From assembly GCA_034927775.1 (NCBI GenBank), contig JAYFPL010000196.1, positions 1-10,879 of the forward strand: a stretch of 10,879 bases of DNA, read 5' to 3'. How positions within the stretch are numbered: the stretch's first letter is position 1; every line of letters begins with the position of its first letter. Positions 1 to 7,005 of this stretch are shown piece after piece. The notes under the pieces were generated by a model. It made no database searches. It had not been told where the DNA came from and was given only the letters and a program-made list of their open reading frames with translations. The position numbers and the translations under genes were made by a program. The DNA comes from IOR16 sp034927775 (lineage in GTDB: Bacteria; Bacillota; Clostridia; Peptostreptococcales; Anaerovoracaceae).

Positions 1-1079
1 CAATTAAAGCAGGTAATGCGATTGTATTTTCTCCTCACCCGAATGCATTGAATTGTATTTTAGAGACGGTAAAAGTGATACGTCAAGCTATTACAGAGGC
101 GGGTGGAAATTGTGATCTTGTTGGATGCATTTCTTTACCTACGATTCAAGCAACCGATGTGCTTATGAGTCATCCGGATACCTCTTTAATCCTTGCAACG
201 GGTGGGTCTGCAATGGTAAGAGCCGCTTATTCCTCAGGAACACCGGCTATCGGAGTTGGGCCCGGCAATGGTCCTGCATATATTGAACGATCAGCTGATT
301 TAGAAAAGGCAGTTCGCTATATTTTCGATTCTAAAACATTTGACAATGGAACGATTTGTGCAACTGAGCAATCCGTAATCTGTGATTTGGATCAAAGAGA
401 AGCAGTTCAGGCGGAAATGAAACGTCAAGGTGCTTATTTCCTAAATCCGAATGAGAAAGAAAAGCTTGGCAATTTTATTCTTCGTTCCAACGGAACGATG
501 AACCCGATGATTGTCGGTAAGAGTGCACAAGATATTGCAAATCTTTCCGGACTTTCAATACCGGAAAATACACGTGTCATTGTGGCAGAAGAAGATGGTG
601 TAGGAAGAGGTCATCCGTATTCCAATGAAAAGCTGACTCCGATTTTAGCATTTTATGCAGAAAAGGATTATAAGGCGGTTTGTGATCGGTGCTGTGAAAT
701 CTTATATTATGAAGGAGCAGGCCACACATTTATCATTCATTCGGAAAATCAGGAGATTATAGACTATTTTGCTAAACGTGTTCCGGTATCAAGATTTATT
801 ATAAACAGCCCAGGCGCTATGGGTGGTATCGGAGCATCGACAGGATTGATGCCGTCGTTAACGTTAGGATGCGGAGCTGTTGGTGGAAGTGCAACCAGCG
901 AAAATGTGGGACCAGAGCAATTGTATAATTTGCGGCATGTTGCGTATGGAACAAAGAGTATGGAAAACATCCGAAAGGAAGCTTCACAGCCGAGTGTAAA
1001 TTTAAGTTGTGTACAATTACAAGCAAATCAAGTGAATGAGATTGTTCGAGAGATTATTCGACAATTGGAAGCTGTTTAA
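1..1079 (+). CDS. eutE: Acylating acetaldehyde dehydrogenase EutE, 5'-truncated by the window edge
   Basis: CoA-acylating aldehyde dehydrogenase: acetaldehyde + CoA + NAD+ gives acetyl-CoA + NADH inside the microcompartment lumen. The open frame runs in from base 3 (IKAGNAIVFSPHPNAL is typical of the family), so the TTG at 48 is an internal leucine codon and not a start. About 358 residues are present; EutE/PduP proteins are usually 460-490, so about 100-130 N-terminal residues are missing. The catalytic cysteine is the TGT at 357-359, in NGTICATEQ. The glycine-rich stretch PGAMGGIGASTG near the C-terminal third is also family-typical. The last 16 residues (QVNEIVREIIRQLEAV) form an amphipathic helix resembling a BMC encapsulation peptide, which in EutE/PduP is more often N-terminal. 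It is followed after 25 bases by the first shell gene. EutE is preferred over PduP because of the surrounding eut genes. Confidence 0.93.
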   Translation, partial: IKAGNAIVFSPHPNALNCILETVKVIRQAITEAGGNCDLVGCISLPTIQATDVLMSHPDTSLILATGGSAMVRAAYSSGTPAIGVGPGNGPAYIERSADLEKAVRYIFDSKTFDNGTICATEQSVICDLDQREAVQAEMKRQGAYFLNPNEKEKLGNFILRSNGTMNPMIVGKSAQDIANLSGLSIPENTRVIVAEEDGVGRGHPYSNEKLTPILAFYAEKDYKAVCDRCCEILYYEGAGHTFIIHSENQEIIDYFAKRVPVSRFIINSPGAMGGIGASTGLMPSLTLGCGAVGGSATSENVGPEQLYNLRHVAYGTKSMENIRKEASQPSVNLSCVQLQANQVNEIVREIIRQLEAV

Positions 1080-1104
1080 ACAGTTATGATAAGGAGGAAA
1101 TAAT

Positions 1105-1386
1105 ATGGCTACAATGCAAGCGTTAGGTATGATAGAAACCAAAGGCCTAGTAGGTTCCATTGAGGCAGCGGATGCTATGGTAAAAGCGGCAAACGTTACT
1201 TTGATTGGAAAAGAACACGTAGGTGGTGGATTGGTTACCGTTATGGTAAGAGGTGATGTGGGCGCTGTAAAAGCAGCTACGGATGCTGGTGCTGCAGCAG
1301 CAGAAAGAGTCGGTGAATTAATTTCTGTGCATGTCATTCCAAGACCACATGATGAAGTGGAAATGATACTTCCGGTATTAAAGTAA
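1105..1386 (+). CDS. eutM: BMC-H hexameric shell protein, EutM/PduA type (copy 1)
   Basis: 93-residue single-domain BMC-H protein that would assemble as hexamers tiling the flat facets of the compartment, with a central pore for small metabolites. Seen: the canonical opening MQALGMIETKGLVGSIEAAD, the pore loop EHVGGGLVTVMVRGDVGAV (about residues 37-55), and the family ending VHVIPRPHDEVE. A strong ribosome-binding site AAGGAGG lies at 1091-1097. The gene sits between eutE and a near-identical second copy. The middle 132 bases (1189-1320) are identical to copy 2, while both flanks differ mainly at synonymous positions. Confidence 0.96.
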   Translation: MATMQALGMIETKGLVGSIEAADAMVKAANVTLIGKEHVGGGLVTVMVRGDVGAVKAATDAGAAAAERVGELISVHVIPRPHDEVEMILPVLK

Positions 1387-1614
1387 GGAGGATGGAATAT
1401 GGCAACGATGCAAGCGTTAGGAATGATTGAAACAAAAGGACTTGTAGGTTCCATTGAAGCTGCGGATGCTATGGTAAAGGCTGCAAACGTTACTTTGATT
1501 GGAAAAGAACACGTAGGTGGTGGATTGGTTACCGTTATGGTAAGAGGTGATGTGGGCGCTGTAAAAGCAGCTACGGATGCTGGTGCTGCAGCAGCAGAAA
1601 GAGTCGGTGAATTA
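1189..1614. repeat. Direct repeat: identical 132-bp block in both eutM copies
   Basis: Bases 1189-1320 and 1483-1614 are identical over 132 positions, 294 bases apart, lying entirely within the two shell genes. The 84 coding bases before the block differ at 11 codons, all synonymous, and the bases after it differ at most codons. The abrupt edges point to recent recombination between the copies. Confidence 0.9.
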
Positions 1615-1683
1615 CTGTCTGTGCATGTTATTCCGAGACCACATGAAGAAGTGGAACTAATACTTCCTGCTTTGCAAAAATAA
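1399..1683 (+). CDS. eutM: BMC-H hexameric shell protein, EutM/PduA type (copy 2)
   Basis: 94-residue BMC-H shell protein in tandem with copy 1. The gap is 12 bases, and its ribosome-binding site AAGGAGG (1385-1391) overlaps the stop codon of copy 1, which suggests translational coupling. The first 74 residues are identical to copy 1, including the GGG pore loop. Differences are confined to the last 20 (for example ISVH to LSVH, HDEVEM to HEEVEL, and a LQK tail in place of VLK). The two products may co-assemble or adjust edge contacts through the C-terminus. It is best read as a duplication later homogenised in its central part (1483-1614). A role like EutK is not supported, since there is no extra C-terminal domain. 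Confidence 0.96.
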   Translation: MATMQALGMIETKGLVGSIEAADAMVKAANVTLIGKEHVGGGLVTVMVRGDVGAVKAATDAGAAAAERVGELLSVHVIPRPHEEVELILPALQK

Positions 1684-1719
1684 AGGAAGACTTTGCAGTG
1701 AGGCAGGAGGTGAGATGAT

Positions 1720-2484
1720 TTGAAGGTAATAACGGAAGCTATTTTACGTGACGAGCTGAGAAACAAGGAACCTGAAATTTATTACATTCCGGAGGGGAAA
1801 ATATTATCTCCGGCTGGTCGCGAATATCTACAGCAACGTAAAATAAAGATCGCTCCCAAAGGTGCCGAACCAAAAGAAAATAAGAAGAGTGTTTCGGAGT
1901 CTATGAAACAGACTCCGGAGCCTCTAAAACCCAACTATGTAGACTTTGAAAGCGGAGCCTACTATACGGATAAGCCCGAGCATATGTGTCAGCTTTACGA
2001 TAACGTTCTTGTAACGAAAAACCATGCAAGGATTTACTTCCGAGGGAAACTGGATTCCATTCAATCACAGATTGTATTGGATCAAGCCTTGCTAGCGGAA
2101 AGTGGTGCAGAGCAGAACTTGTTAAAAGATTTAGATGGAATCCTATCCGTATTACGGGAAATTATGCGTTGTGATGTATTAAATGAGGGATTTTACAATG
2201 ATACCATTATTGGCTTAAATCATAAGGAATTAAGAGAGCAGTCTCACAATCCAATGAAGTATTTTAAAATAAAGCAGATGGCACTTCCTTCTTATCAGAT
2301 GGGTAGTCGTTATGCAATCTTAAATCGACTTCGTTCCTCAGTTCGTGAGGTAGAGGTTGCAGCGGCTATGGCTTTTATGGAAAACAAAAAATGCAGCCGG
2401 CCAGATATTATAGAAGCATTAAATCGATTATCCAGTGCATTGCACATTATGATGTGTCGATATTTAGCAGGGATGTATAAGTAG
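1720..2484 (+). CDS. eutT: ATP:cob(I)alamin adenosyltransferase EutT, form without the CCxxC motif
   Basis: Makes adenosylcobalamin, the cofactor of ethanolamine ammonia-lyase, from ATP and reduced corrinoid. It starts at TTG: AGGAGG at 1705-1710 fits TTG 1720, and the ATG at 1715 is followed two codons later by a stop. The 254 residues compare with about 267 in the enterobacterial protein. Seen: an N-terminal motif EGKILSPAGREYLQQRKIKI (about 25-44), a polar linker (about 45-75), then the helical adenosyltransferase domain with NVLVTKNHARIYFRGKLDS, LREIMRCDVLNE, the IIGLNHKELREQSHNPMKY region, VREVEVAAA and the signature RPDIIEALNRLSSALHIMM. The HX11CCX2C metal site of Salmonella EutT is absent: only H88 and C90 remain in that area. 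This is expected for the Firmicutes-type enzyme, which I recall works without that site. It lies 36 bases after the second shell gene. Confidence 0.9.
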   Translation: MKVITEAILRDELRNKEPEIYYIPEGKILSPAGREYLQQRKIKIAPKGAEPKENKKSVSESMKQTPEPLKPNYVDFESGAYYTDKPEHMCQLYDNVLVTKNHARIYFRGKLDSIQSQIVLDQALLAESGAEQNLLKDLDGILSVLREIMRCDVLNEGFYNDTIIGLNHKELREQSHNPMKYFKIKQMALPSYQMGSRYAILNRLRSSVREVEVAAAMAFMENKKCSRPDIIEALNRLSSALHIMMCRYLAGMYK

Positions 2485-2495
2485 GGAGAATACAG

Positions 2496-3104
2496 ATGGA
2501 GAATAATATAGTAGATATTGTAACCTCAGCAATACAAAAAAATGGTTTCATGCAAGTTGAAGTTTCTGCAAGACATATACATCTGTGTCAGTCAGATTTG
2601 GAAGTCTTATTCGGTAAAGGAGCAAATTTAACGTGGAAACGAGATTTGTCCCAACCCGGACAATATTTGGCAGAAGAAAAGGTGACGCTCAAAGGACCGA
2701 AAGGGGAAAAGAAACTATCTGTTCTTGGACCTGTTCGTAAAGCAACGCAAGTAGAACTTGCTCTGAGTGATTGCTTATCTCTGGGAATTAAGGCACCCGT
2801 TCGTTTGTCCGGAGATCTGAAGGACTCAGGGAATGCAATTTTAAAGGGACCTTATGGTGAAGTGCCTTTAAAAGAAGGGGTAATTGTTGCAGAGGCGCAT
2901 GTTCATATGACACCGGAAATGGGCAAAATCTTAGGCTTGTGTGATCGACAAAAGGTAAAGTTGGAACTGTTAACATCCCGACCAACTGTAATAAATGCAG
3001 TTGTGAGAATTGATACGCAATCGAGATGCAAAGTACATATTGACACCGATGAAGCAAATGCATCGGGATGCAGCGGATTTGTAATAGCAAAAATCCGAAA
3101 ATGA
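2496..3104 (+). CDS. eutD: PduL-type phosphotransacylase (EutD of Firmicutes eut loci)
   Basis: Converts acetyl-CoA and phosphate to acetyl-phosphate and recycles CoA inside the compartment. The 202 residues match the PduL (PTAC) family, not the unrelated Pta fold that enterobacterial EutD has. Seen: likely zinc-binding histidines in ARHIHL (H27, H29), AEAHVHMTPE (H135, H137) and H181 in VHIDTDEANASG, the central KLSVLGPVRKATQVELALSD block, and the duplicated beta-barrel layout. The first 17 residues (MENNIVDIVTSAIQKNG) form a short amphipathic helix like the N-terminal encapsulation peptide of PduL. Start ATG 2496 has GGGAG 8 bases upstream; the gap to eutT is 11 bases. With EutE before it and EutQ at the operon end, it completes an acetaldehyde-to-acetate branch. 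Confidence 0.93.
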   Translation: MENNIVDIVTSAIQKNGFMQVEVSARHIHLCQSDLEVLFGKGANLTWKRDLSQPGQYLAEEKVTLKGPKGEKKLSVLGPVRKATQVELALSDCLSLGIKAPVRLSGDLKDSGNAILKGPYGEVPLKEGVIVAEAHVHMTPEMGKILGLCDRQKVKLELLTSRPTVINAVVRIDTQSRCKVHIDTDEANASGCSGFVIAKIRK

Positions 3105-3119
3105 AAAAAGGCGGGACAT

Positions 3120-3944
3120 ATGATGGATTTGCAAAGAGTAAATAAATATATGGAACGGATTGCACAATCAGAAAAAAATACCTTTCTGCCTGTAGGAGAA
3201 AAATTAAAGGTAGGTGTAGATCTGGGGACTGCTTACATTGTTATGGTTGTGCTTGACGAGAAGGATAACCCAATTGCTTGTGAAAAGCAAGCCGCCAGTG
3301 TGTTAAAGGATGGCGTGGTGGTTGACTATTTAGGGGCTTTACAAATTGTGAGAGATTTAAAGGCAAAATTAGAGGAACGACTAGGTGGAAGAGAACTAGT
3401 AAATTGTGCAATTGCAATGCCTGCCGGTACAGAGAGCTGCATACGGACACATACATATGTAGCAGAAGGTGCTGGGTTGGAAGTTACAAATATTTTAGAT
3501 GAACCATCTGCCGCAAATGCTGTTTATCAAATCGACAATGGTGCTGTTGTAGACATTGGAGGTGGAACGACAGGAATTGCAATACTCCATAATGGTGAGG
3601 TGATTCGTATGGAAGATGAACCGACTGGAGGAACACATATTTCTTTGGTTCTCGCAGGTAATTATCACATTGATTTTGCACAAGCAGAAGCAATCAAACA
3701 GGATTATTGTAAGCATAAAGAAATTTTACCTGTAGTAAAAGCGGTAGTAGAAAAAATGGCTACGATTGTAAAGCGATATGTTAAATCCGAAGAAATTGAT
3801 ACAATTTACCTTTGTGGGGGTACCTGTTGTCTTACCGGAATTGAAGGTATTTTTGAAAAAGAGACAGGGATTGCAACTATAAATCCGGATAATCCATTTT
3901 TAGTGACTCCTGCAGGAATTGCTATGAATTGTATTGCCGGCTAG
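3120..3944 (+). CDS. eutJ: EutJ, actin/Hsp70-fold ATPase of the eut locus
   Basis: 274 residues, close to the 278 of enterobacterial EutJ. It is usually called a chaperone-like protein of the eut operon, and its exact role is not established. The nucleotide-binding fold is complete: phosphate-1 loop VGVDLGTAY (D34-A38), the connecting DEPSAANAVYQ helix, phosphate-2 loop VVDIGGGTTGIAI (D145, G147-G149), and the adenosine motif IYLCGGTCCLTGIEGIF (G233-G234). It lacks the substrate-binding domain of DnaK. The residues before the fold (about 1-30) form a possible short helix. Start could be ATG 3120 or the adjacent ATG 3123; AAGGCGG at 3108-3114 serves either. It lies 15 bases after eutD. Inference: it may help lyase or reactivase assembly. 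Confidence 0.9.
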   Translation: MMDLQRVNKYMERIAQSEKNTFLPVGEKLKVGVDLGTAYIVMVVLDEKDNPIACEKQAASVLKDGVVVDYLGALQIVRDLKAKLEERLGGRELVNCAIAMPAGTESCIRTHTYVAEGAGLEVTNILDEPSAANAVYQIDNGAVVDIGGGTTGIAILHNGEVIRMEDEPTGGTHISLVLAGNYHIDFAQAEAIKQDYCKHKEILPVVKAVVEKMATIVKRYVKSEEIDTIYLCGGTCCLTGIEGIFEKETGIATINPDNPFLVTPAGIAMNCIAG

Positions 3945-3959
3945 GAAGGAGGCGAGCGA

Positions 3960-4691
3960 ATGGAATGGAATGAACTGGTTGATGAGATTGCAGTTAGAGT
4001 AAAAAAGAAATTGGATGAACAAAGCTCGTTGGAATGCCAAGCATCTTTAAAAGAATGTAAGCCGAAAAAAAGACTGTTGATCCTGTCACCAGACCATAGT
4101 GATTCATGCCATGAATTATGGGATTGTATGAATTCCAATCAGGAATGGAGTGTTGAATGCGCATTAGCAAAAAATTACGATTGTGATATAGAGACAGTTA
4201 ATACAGTTGTACTTCGTAAGGTAAGCAATGAACGATTAGTGAAGATTGCAAACGGTATCGGAGATACCCCTTTAACCGCACTAGCGATTCAGGCCATTTT
4301 GATGGGGAAGAAAGTGATTATTCCTACAGAGGAATTGGAACTGCTTTCTTATCAGAAAACCGCTCCAATTGCTTATTATGATCATATGCTTCAATATGTA
4401 GCCCTTTTAAAACGGTCGGGCGTGCAATTGTGTGATAAGGAGCGATTATATTCTGTTATTTGTGATCAAGAAGAATGCAGCAAAGAATCGTGTAGAAATA
4501 ATGAGCAACCTTCAAATTCTAATAGGGATAAAGAAGTATTGCGTGTTGTAAAAAGAGTGGTGACAGAGAGAGACATTCATGAAGCGTATGCAAAACAAAT
4601 AACGGAATTTCAAATTAGTGAAAAAACAATTGTAACCGATCTTGCGAAGGATTATGCGAGAGAAAGAGGTATTACATTTACTGTACAATGA
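3960..4691 (+). CDS. Uncharacterised Firmicutes-type ethanolamine utilisation protein (eut_hyp-like, possibly flavoprotein fold)
   Basis: 243 residues without an assigned function. Position between eutJ and eutN matches an unnamed gene of clostridial and listerial eut operons (from memory, the family TIGR02536, absent from enterobacterial loci). Seen: an N-terminal amphipathic helix (MEWNELVDEIAVRVKKKLDE) like an encapsulation peptide; an alpha/beta core (about 38-165) with RLLILSPDH, GDTPLTALAIQAILMGKKV and VIIPTEELELL, reminiscent of flavoprotein/decarboxylase Rossmann folds; a polar, cysteine-containing linker (about 165-190); and a C-terminal module with VVTERDIHEAY and EKTIVTDLAKDYARERGI, which echoes the N-terminus of EutT. 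AGGAGG at 3948-3953 sets the start. Cysteines are numerous (for example DQEECSKESC) but form no standard Fe-S motif. The fold assignment is inference; lumen location is suggested by the N-terminal helix. Confidence 0.75.
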   Translation: MEWNELVDEIAVRVKKKLDEQSSLECQASLKECKPKKRLLILSPDHSDSCHELWDCMNSNQEWSVECALAKNYDCDIETVNTVVLRKVSNERLVKIANGIGDTPLTALAIQAILMGKKVIIPTEELELLSYQKTAPIAYYDHMLQYVALLKRSGVQLCDKERLYSVICDQEECSKESCRNNEQPSNSNRDKEVLRVVKRVVTERDIHEAYAKQITEFQISEKTIVTDLAKDYARERGITFTVQ

Positions 4692-4751
4692 GGCGCATAT
4701 TTACAAGATGGACGGAAAGCAATGGAAATGTCTTAGAGAGGATGGAAGGAT

Positions 4752-5033
4752 ATGCAGGTAGGGAAAGTCATTGGTACAATTTGGGCAACAAGGAAAGAAG
4801 AACGGCTGGCTGGATTAAAGCTTCTTATCGTATTGCCGGTAAATCTACTGGAAAAAAAAGAAGCAATGAGCCCAATTGTTGCCGCAGATATCATTGGAGC
4901 CGGAGTGGGTGAAACAGTATTGATTGTATCTGGGAGTTCTGCGCGCAGTGCGGTTGGAGACTTGAAAACTCCTGTCGATGCTACTGTTGTAGGGATTGTA
5001 GATGATCAGGAAATTGATAAAAATGTACTATAA
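4752..5033 (+). CDS. eutN: BMC-P pentameric vertex protein EutN
   Basis: 93-residue EutN/CcmL/PduN-family protein. Five copies cap each vertex of the polyhedral shell. Seen: the typical start MQVGKVIGTIWATRKEERLA, the LKLLIVLPV strand, the family block VAADIIGAGVGETVLIVSGS (about 44-63) followed by SAR, and the closing VDATVVGIVD. Length is normal for the family (85-100). GGAAGGA (4744-4750) lies very close to ATG 4752, a compact spacing, but no other in-frame start would keep the family N-terminus. The 60-base gap before it (4692-4751) is the longest between operon genes and contains no clear signal. Confidence 0.94.
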   Translation: MQVGKVIGTIWATRKEERLAGLKLLIVLPVNLLEKKEAMSPIVAADIIGAGVGETVLIVSGSSARSAVGDLKTPVDATVVGIVDDQEIDKNVL

Positions 5034-5060
5034 ATCGACTCAGAATAGTGAGGTGATTCT

Positions 5061-6413
5061 ATGAAACTGATAGAAGCAGTAAGGTCTGCAGGAGTTGTAG
5101 GAGCCGGTGGCGCCGGGTTTCCTACTCATGTTAAGCTGGATGCAAAAGCAGATACATTTATTGTGAATGCTGCAGAATGCGAACCTTTGATCGAAACGGA
5201 TAAATACTTAATGAGGACTTTTCCGGAGGAATTAATTGCTTCTGCCGAGCTAATTGCAGCTCATTTAGGTGCAAAGAAAAAGGTAATTGCATTAAAAAGC
5301 AAATATAAACAAGAGATTGAAGCATTATCCGCAGCAATGGACAAAGTGAAGTCTACCTTTGAGTTGGTTCAAATGCCTTCCTTTTACCCTGCAGGTGATG
5401 AACAAATCTTGGTACAATTTGTCACAGGGAGGACTGTACCTGAGCGTGGAATACCTTTGCATGTTGGTACTGTCGTGAATAATGTCGGTACTGTTTTAAA
5501 TGTGGGTGAGGCTGTTTGCGGAAAACCAGTAACGGATAAATATCTTTCAGTAGTGGGAGAAGTAGAAAAGCCTGTGATGTTAAAAGTACCAATTGGAATT
5601 CCAATCAAAGAATGCATTGATATTGCAAGACCGATTTCTTTGGAATATGACTTTATTATAGGTGGTCCTATGATGGGTAAGGTACACAAAGGAGAAGAAG
5701 TATATAATGAATTTGTTACTAAAACAACTGGTAACATCATTGTATTACCAAAAGGGCACTATCTAGTTGAACGAGCAAGTCTATCTCTCTCCGGCATTGC
5801 CGCACAAGCTAGAAGTGCCTGTGTACAGTGTAAAATGTGTACAGATATGTGTCCTCGCTATTTAATTGGGCATGATATAAGACCAAATCAAATCATGCGA
5901 AATCTTTATAAGGAGAAAGTCATTTGTGAAAATGCAGAATATGAACGGGCATTTGGAAGTGCAGCAAACTGTTGTGATTGCGGAGTCTGTGAAATGTTTG
6001 CTTGTCCAATGGGGTTATCTCCTCGAAAAGTAAATGGATATATCAAAAGTCAGCTAGCCGAAAGGAAAATCAGTCCAACGAAAAATCAATCACCCCAGGT
6101 GAGAGAGGATTTAAAATGGAGGAGAATTCCTACGGAAAGGCTGGTAGCAAGATTAGGACTGACGAAATATGCATCTCTTCATGCAAAAGAACCTTGCAAG
6201 GAGTATGTGCCAAAATCAGTAACTCTTTATTTTAAACAGCATATTGGTGTGAGGGCGCAGGCTTGCAGAGAAGTGGGCGAATGTGTTCAAAAGGGCGATT
6301 TGATTGCAGTCACAGGTGAAAATGCTCTTTGTGCAAACGTGCATGCCAGTATCAGTGGGGAAATTACATTAATTGATAGCGAAAAGGCTGTAATCATAGG
6401 AAGTGAGGAGTGA
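5061..6413 (+). CDS. pduS: PduS-like RnfC-family Fe-S flavoprotein (candidate cob(II)alamin reductase / electron carrier)
   Basis: 450 residues, the usual length for PduS. Family knowledge: PduS is an NADH-linked FMN/4Fe-4S protein that reduces cobalamin for the adenosyltransferase and binds the PduT shell protein. Seen in order: glycine-rich loop GVVGAGGAGFPTH (11-23); NAAECEPLIETDK (about 36-48); an RnfC-type flavin/NADH domain with PAGDEQILVQFVTGRTVPERG and VVNNVGTVLNVGEAV; an SLBB-like segment (about 165-210); two 4Fe-4S motifs, C254/C257/C260/C264-P and C304/C307/C310/C315-P; and a C-terminal barrel-sandwich-like part (VGECVQKGDLIAVTGEN, NVHASISGEITLI). All eight ligands are intact. GAGGTGA before ATG 5061 is the likely ribosome-binding site. 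The PduT-like gene follows directly. No Pdu signature enzymes are visible, so it probably serves EutT or NADH re-oxidation here. Confidence 0.9.
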   Translation: MKLIEAVRSAGVVGAGGAGFPTHVKLDAKADTFIVNAAECEPLIETDKYLMRTFPEELIASAELIAAHLGAKKKVIALKSKYKQEIEALSAAMDKVKSTFELVQMPSFYPAGDEQILVQFVTGRTVPERGIPLHVGTVVNNVGTVLNVGEAVCGKPVTDKYLSVVGEVEKPVMLKVPIGIPIKECIDIARPISLEYDFIIGGPMMGKVHKGEEVYNEFVTKTTGNIIVLPKGHYLVERASLSLSGIAAQARSACVQCKMCTDMCPRYLIGHDIRPNQIMRNLYKEKVICENAEYERAFGSAANCCDCGVCEMFACPMGLSPRKVNGYIKSQLAERKISPTKNQSPQVREDLKWRRIPTERLVARLGLTKYASLHAKEPCKEYVPKSVTLYFKQHIGVRAQACREVGECVQKGDLIAVTGENALCANVHASISGEITLIDSEKAVIIGSEE

Positions 6414-6418
6414 GGTCA

Positions 6419-6958
6419 ATGGCAAATGCAATCGGCATGGTTGAATTGAACAGCATTGCAAGAGGAATTGAAGTATGTGATTACATGGTAAAAGCGGCAC
6501 AGGTGGAACTATTGAGAGCATCTACCGTTTGTCCGGGAAAATATATTATTGTAGTCGGTGGTGAAACTGGAGCCGTTGAAGCTGCTATGAAGGAGGGTGC
6601 ACTGCGAAGCGGTGAGTGTGCAGTGGATACTTTATTCATTCCTAATATTGATCAACAAGTAATTTTAGCGATTAATATGACAAATCCAGTGGAAAATCTG
6701 GGAGCAGTGGGAGTCCTTGAATTTTATTCCATTGCATCAACAATCATTGCTGCGGATGCGGCAGCAAAAGCGGCAAACATTACTTTAATTGAAGTTCGTA
6801 TGGGCTGCGCAATTGGAGGTAAAGGAATTGTAACGCTGACCGGAGATGTAGGAGCAGTACGGGCTGCTGTAGCAGCTGCACAAAAAGAAAGTGAACTTAT
6901 GGTAGGAAGTACGGTAATACCAAGACCGTCGCCAAAACTACTTGAAAACTTGTTATAG
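6419..6958 (+). CDS. pduT: PduT-like BMC-T trimeric shell protein with conserved Fe-S cysteine
   Basis: 179 residues with two fused BMC domains (about 1-90 and 92-179), each ending in a VIPRP-like or FIPN segment. Trimers of such proteins mimic one hexamer in the shell. The protein follows the PduT pattern throughout: AIGMVELNSIARGIE, STVCPGKYIIVVGGETGAVE, TLFIPNIDQQV, AVGVLEFYSIAS, VRMGCAIGGKG, STVIPRPS. The cysteine of VCPGK is residue 38, the same position as the PduT cysteine that binds a pore 4Fe-4S cluster, one from each subunit. I chose ATG 6419 because it matches the PduT N-terminus and has GAGG/GGAG just upstream; an in-frame GTG at 6410 overlapping the previous stop would add three residues. 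The PduS-like gene is immediately upstream, consistent with partnership. Confidence 0.92.
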   Translation: MANAIGMVELNSIARGIEVCDYMVKAAQVELLRASTVCPGKYIIVVGGETGAVEAAMKEGALRSGECAVDTLFIPNIDQQVILAINMTNPVENLGAVGVLEFYSIASTIIAADAAAKAANITLIEVRMGCAIGGKGIVTLTGDVGAVRAAVAAAQKESELMVGSTVIPRPSPKLLENLL

Positions 6959-7005
6959 CATAAGTATGGAGGCATTTCACAGAAAAATGAAATAGGAGGT
7001 AATCT

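Noticed and set aside
48..50. TTG as a start codon for eutE
   Set aside because: The frame is open and family-conserved upstream to the window edge (IKAGNAIVFSPHPNAL), so the TTG is an internal leucine codon of a truncated gene.
1017..1766. Long minus-strand frame of 249 residues across both eutM copies
   Set aside because: It is the antisense image of the duplicated, GC-richer alanine/glycine coding stretch. The internal repeat of its product only mirrors the gene duplication, and there is no ribosome-binding site or family resemblance.
4688..4912. Plus-strand frame of 74 residues overlapping the start of eutN
   Set aside because: It overlaps the well-supported eutN gene in another frame, has a low-complexity basic product and matches no family.
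6959..7005. Hairpin before eutH as an EutV-type antitermination site
   Set aside because: The stem is only 6 bp of mostly A-T, its loop lacks the A and G spacing of ANTAR-target hexaloops, and no terminator follows.
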